Assembly (NCBI GenBank): GCA_947396885.1 | Contig: OX377202.1 | Coordinates: 16,244,001 to 16,308,000 of the forward strand | Length of the DNA: 64,000 bases | Reading direction: 5' to 3' | Origin: Heligmosomoides polygyrus polygyrus | Taxonomy: Eukaryota; Nematoda; Chromadorea; Rhabditida; Heligmosomidae | In this document: positions 60,020-64,000 of the stretch, piece after piece | Layout of the letters: the number at the start of each line of letters is the position of its first letter | Position numbering within the stretch: position 1 is the first letter of the stretch | The notes under the pieces: generated by a model | What the model saw: the letters and a program-made list of their open reading frames with translations, nothing else | Databases searched by the model: none | Told to the model about the DNA's origin: nothing | Position numbers and translations under genes: made by a program

Positions 60020-61936
60020 AGGAGATAAGGCTGCATGATTCTGGAATGAAGAGGTGCAGGCTGCGGTGAGGAAAAAGAAGCAGTGGGAGAAGACAAGGGC
60101 ACCCGAGCATTTTACAGCTTACAGGAAGCTGAAAAGGCTGGCAAAAGCAGCGGTAGCAAGGGCAAAGAGCGCGGGGATGGATGCCCTATACGAGAAACTG
60201 GACGAGCCACAGGGAGAGAAGTTCGCCATCCGTCTGGCCAAGGCACGTCATAGAGCTAGCCTCGACATTCGAGCAGTGAAGACTGTGAAGAGTGCTGACG
60301 GTAGGGTACTACGGAAGCCGGTTGAGGTCAGAAAAAGATGGGAGGAGTACTTCAAGGAACTGCTGAATGAGGAATTCCCGCGTCGGGAAGTCCAAGAAGA
60401 ACAGCCAACGGAAGGACCCATCCCGTCATGGACGCAGGAAGAGGTTCGCAGTGCCATAGGGAAGATGAAGCTCGGAAAGGCAGCTGGCCCTGATTGGCTG
60501 CCAGTAGAGGCCTGGAAGGTGCTTGGGAACTGCGGAGTCAATTGGCTGACACAGTTCTTCAACAGAGTCACGATAGAGGATAAGATGCCAGATGACTGGA
60601 GGAACAGCATCAAAATCCCCCTCTTTAAGCAGAAGGGGGACGCGTCCGAGTGCTCCAATTACCGCGGGATCAAACTAATCTCACATACGATGAAGGTCTG
60701 CGAACGACTGGTCGATTCGAGGCTAAGGGAAATGGTCACCATATCCCAAGAGCAGTGGGGCTTCATGCCTGAAAGGTCCACCACGGACGCGATCTTTATC
60801 GCTCGCCAGGTGATGGAGAAGTATCGGGAGAAACGAAAGCCCTGCTACCTGGCATTCCTGGACTTGGAGAAAGCATACGACAGGCTACACCGGGCCATGC
60901 TCTGGAAATCCCTTCGAGGTAGGGGTGTGCCGGAACGTCTCATCTCGATCATAAAGGACATGTACGAGGGCTCGAAAGCGGCGGTACGAACTCCACACGG
61001 AATGACAAGGATATGGATATCCCAGTGGGGGTGCATCAAGGGTCAGCTCTGAGTCCGTTTCTCTTCGTGCTGACGCTTGATTGCATAGTGAACCACCTTG
61101 AGGAAGGTCCCCTCAGGACCATCCTCTACGCTGACGATATCGCCCTAGTAGCCGACAGCCGTGAGGAGTTGGAAAAGTAGGTGCAGTTGTGGCAAGGAGC
61201 CCTCGCAAACAACGGCCTACGGCTGAACGTGAAGAAGACGAAGTTCATCAGCTCCGAGCAGTGCACCGAACCGATCCTAGACTGCCATGGGGATAAGATC
61301 GAAAAGTTGGAAGAATTCCGCTAGCTCGGAAGCGACCTATCCGAAGAAGGAAGCGTGGATTAGGCGGTCAGGGGACGTATTAATGCAGCATGGCTTAAAT
61401 GGAGGGAGTCCACAGGAATCCTCTGCAGGAATCCTCTGCGACCGTAGGTGCTCCAGGACACTCAAGGGCAAGCTATATAGAACATTAGTGAGGCCTGCCC
61501 TCCTCTATGGCTGTGAGTGCTGGGCCCTGGGTAGAGCACAGGAGCGGCAACTGCACGCCGCGGAAATGAGGATGCTCAGATGGGCATGTAGATGGACCCG
61601 TCAGGACAGAGTGCGAAATGAGGATGTTAGGACAGTGATGAATACAGCCCCGATCCAGCTGAAGATGAGGGAGCAGCGGCTTAGATGGTACGGACACATC
61701 CTCAGAAGACAAGAGGACCATCCCACGATGTTGGCCCTGAATTTCGAGGCACCGGAAAGCGTCCGAGAGGAGCCCCAAGGAAAAGGTGGAGGGACGTCAT
61801 CAAGAGAGCTCTCGCCGCCAGATGACGCCCTTGATAGAATGAGGTGGCGACGGATCACAATAGCAGCGGACCCTGCGACTGCGCGGGACTAAACGCTCAG
61901 AAGAAGAAGAAGAAGAAGAAGAAGAAGAAGAAGAAG
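60020..61936 (+). mobile_element. RTE-like LINE, 5' truncated and mutated
   Basis: A 332-codon frame (60054-61052) carries the pre-RT helix and RT motifs: GKAAGPDWLPVEAWK, FKQKGDASECSNYRGI, GFMPERSTTDAIF and LDLEKAYDRLH. After a frameshift near 61015 come GVHQGSALSPFLFVL and the catalytic YADD (61127-61138). Three in-frame TAG codons (61178, 61322, 61361), a 13-bp tandem duplication (61414-61439) and a late shift near 61755 disrupt the rest, which includes LRWYGHILRR. The 3' end is an (AAG)n tail at 61900-61936. The endonuclease is missing. Confidence 0.9.
60054..61052 (+). pseudogene. Reverse transcriptase frame of the RTE-like LINE
   Basis: This is the longest single open frame in the window (332 codons). 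It covers the region before RT and fingers and palm up to KDMYEGSKAAVRTPHG. It ends at TGA 61050-61052 only because of a frameshift just upstream; the YADD box lies in another frame. It is not a host gene. Confidence 0.9.
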
Positions 61937-62039
61937 GAAAGTTCGCTAAAATTGTTCTTTGTCCTAGGAAACAGCAAAATAACAATAATGTATACTGGGT
62001 AATAAATAAGCAACACAGAAAAGGGTGCAAAGTTGCTTA

Positions 62040-63530
62040 GGGAGGTGTCACCATGTGAGGTAGGGCACAAATAGGGTCCGGGAAGTGGGTCACCATGCAG
62101 TACGGTCCTATTTGCTTTTTGAAACCGAAGTTTTCTGTAGCAATAGTGTGTTTTATCCCTACAATGATCTGAGGTAGGCTATTTATGATGTAACTGTACA
62201 TACACATATTACAAAGGCGTACAACCTCTGACTAGGGTTGACCCACCTGGACCCTATTTGCGCTTGAGGCAGTCCTAAAACACATTTGATGTTGCACTAA
62301 CTTAAGATTTTTACACCGCACTGGTGTGGTCAACCCCTTTGCTGAACTGATTCCTGAACTGGTAATTAAGCATTCCGTTTTACGATTGTGGAAACCACTG
62401 AATGTAATGTGACGATAAGATGCGGTCACCTCAAGCTAGGACTGCACTGAAGCGTGTGCGATCTCGATTAGTGATGTCATTAGGCCAGACATTTTCTCTT
62501 CGTCCTCATTGGCAGATTTTGTCACTGAACGACGTTAGTATCCCATTTTCCTGTTTTAAAAGCAGCACTAGATCCATTTGGATGAGTTTTCCGCATCAAA
62601 TAGCTATTATGAAAAAGAAAAATTGTGTGATGGAGATTAATAAAAATCTGATAGCCTTTTAAAGTAAAAAGAAAGATGTAATATATTACAAAGGCATTGC
62701 AAAAGGATGTGCCAGTCGAAGATGAGGAGAACATGTTGGTCTGGCTAGATAACCTCATTCAATCTGGATGTAGGCAAAAGTCCACTCCGAGCCGTTTCTT
62801 GATGTTCACAAAAGGACATGCAGTGTTCCTTGTCATCAGCGGTTGTATCGATTTCAGCTCATTGGCCTCATAACCCGAAACGGAAAATAAGCAGAAAGTG
62901 GAAAACAGCTATGTCTCCTAAAAGCAGGAGCACCCGCAGGCTGGGTTCGCGCCTTCGCGGTCGAGTGGTACCACCGCGAAAATATTTGAATCGGGCGATT
63001 TTCAGGTAATCTGTCAAGTGGTCGACCTCTAGATGTTACGGGTCTTTTGTCAAGTGGCGCAAATCCATCCTTCCGGCTGCAGGTTTATGGGGAGCAAGCT
63101 GAACATACAAAAGCGCGGGCGGCCGCGGCGACTGCTGTGACAAGCGCGACGTCTATATAGTGTGTGTTGCTGCACTCACGGATTCTAAAGCTCTTGTAAC
63201 TGCATAAACCTCTTTTGCTGCTCCTGCTCAGCTATTTGAGAGTCCTACGGTGCACTTATTCAAAGAAAATCGATATTTCGAGAAGGAATTGGATGACCTA
63301 ATCGAAGAAATGTTGTTGTTTGTTGTTTTCAGCTGTTTCCATTGTGAAAAGATTTGGGGTCCCTTTGTGACAAGAAGCTCCACTTCTTAAAGCCACATAT
63401 CTAGATACAATACAGCATACCTCGGGAGTTTGTTAGAGCTCCATTTCCCCCTGACAACCCACCTAGAGAGCCCTGCGTCAGTGGCGGTTCGCCGCACGTG
63501 CGACAGAGGCCGCCGCGCGCGACCAAAATC
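62040..63530. other. Unassigned distal region
   Basis: A hairpin is suggested by GCACAAATAGGGTCCGGGAAGTGGGTCACC (62066-62095) against GACCCACCTGGACCCTATTTGCGC (62240-62263). Two short open frames look moderately protein-like: 62688-62870 (VPVEDEENMLVWLDNLIQSG) and 63227-63390 (FKENRYFEKELDDLIEEMLL). Neither matches a family I know, nor the missing transportin C-terminus. Confidence 0.35.
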
Positions 63531-63539
63531 TGTATGTTC

Positions 63540-63880
63540 GTACTACCTGCTCAGGTTTATCCGATATTCGAATAAAATTATTCGATCGAATAGAGTTTGA
63601 CTATTCGATTCGAATAATATTCGAATATGGCTCCCTTCGATGTTCGAATTCGAATGAATATTCGACTTTTGAAAATCATCGATAATCGAATTCGAACGAA
63701 TATTCGACTTTTCAAAATTATCGATAATCGAATTCGAACGAATATTCGACTTTTGAAAATTATCGATAATCGAATTCGAACGAATATTCGAAAATCAAGA
63801 AAACCGAATGATCGAATAATTCGAATGAATATTCGAATAAATTATTCGAATAATTATTCGAATATATTCGTTCGGGCACA
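63540..63880. repeat. Second TTCGAA-rich tandem array, about 54-bp unit
   Basis: Units read ATCGATAATCGAATTCGAAC followed by GAATATTCGACTTTTGAAAATT. Three full units (63655-63800) are flanked by irregular ATTCGAATA sequence. It is followed by the same CACCATGTTAGGGCCTAGTT sequence that precedes the array at 58.4 kb. Confidence 0.85.
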
Positions 63881-64000
63881 ACTATACTATTCACCATGTT
63901 AGGGCCTAGTTATAACATGTCAGCCGGCGGTCAGCACGCGGCATGCCTCCATTCCGTCGCTATTTGCCCGCCGAGACGGTTGAAAACCGCGGCGATTTTT

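Noticed and set aside
62688..62870. Open frame with EENMLVWLDNLIQSG as the missing imb-2 last exon
   Set aside because: It lacks the transportin C-terminal pattern and would not give the expected length; left as unassigned.
63227..63390. Open frame with FEKELDDLIEEML as a gene exon
   Set aside because: There is an acceptor-like CTGCTCAG upstream, but no family match and no partner exon.

Overview
This 64 kb window is eukaryotic nuclear DNA. The small exons, compact TTTTCAG/TTTTTAG splice acceptors, frequent GTAAGT/GTGAGT donors and introns packed with fold-back repeats suggest a clade V (strongylid, hookworm-like) nematode. The species is inferred, not proven. The sequence is gene-poor, with about 5 kb of recognisable coding sequence.

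Three host genes are visible, all on the + strand. (1) 153-245 is the terminal exon of an unrecognised gene that starts before the window. (2) 4847-37657 is a complete orthologue of NVL, named mac-1 in C. elegans. This is a nucleolar double AAA-ATPase of 60S ribosome biogenesis. I reconstructed 18 exons whose phases all agree and whose lengths sum to 2508 nt (835 aa plus stop), spread over 32.8 kb. (3) 41317-55438 holds 23 exons of transportin-1 / importin-beta-2 (imb-2 in C. elegans), a HEAT-repeat import receptor. About 840 aa are recovered, and the last exon (about 36 residues) was not found. mac-1 and imb-2 lie head to tail 3.7 kb apart; nothing here shows an operon.

Most of the remainder is mobile DNA. 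Families recognised by comparing copies within the window are: a tRNA-derived SINE of about 300 bp (around a dozen copies, four with target-site duplications); a second tRNA-like fold-back repeat; a 1.0 kb Tc1/mariner-like fold-back element (three copies, TA target site); several palindromic MITE families; a decayed mariner with a D34D transposase end; a hAT remnant with a BED zinc finger; a 5'-truncated RTE-like LINE with an (AAG)n tail; a second RTE fragment; and a CR1-like LINE end. Two arrays of TTCGAA-rich tandem repeats lie at 58.4 and 63.5 kb.

Layout: 0-4.8 kb, end of an upstream gene, MITEs and a SINE scrap; 4.8-37.7 kb, mac-1 with transposon-filled introns; 37.7-41.3 kb, a MITE in the mac-1 3' UTR, polyA signal, hairpins, minisatellite and a SINE; 41.3-55.4 kb, imb-2; 55.4-64 kb, a direct repeat, tandem repeats, hAT, RTE and unexplained sequence. 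I found no new multi-gene system. The most notable points are changed catalytic-site residues in the first ATPase ring of MAC-1, a SINE inserted two bases from an imb-2 splice acceptor AG, and GC-rich hairpins with conserved ends but copy-specific, self-complementary cores.
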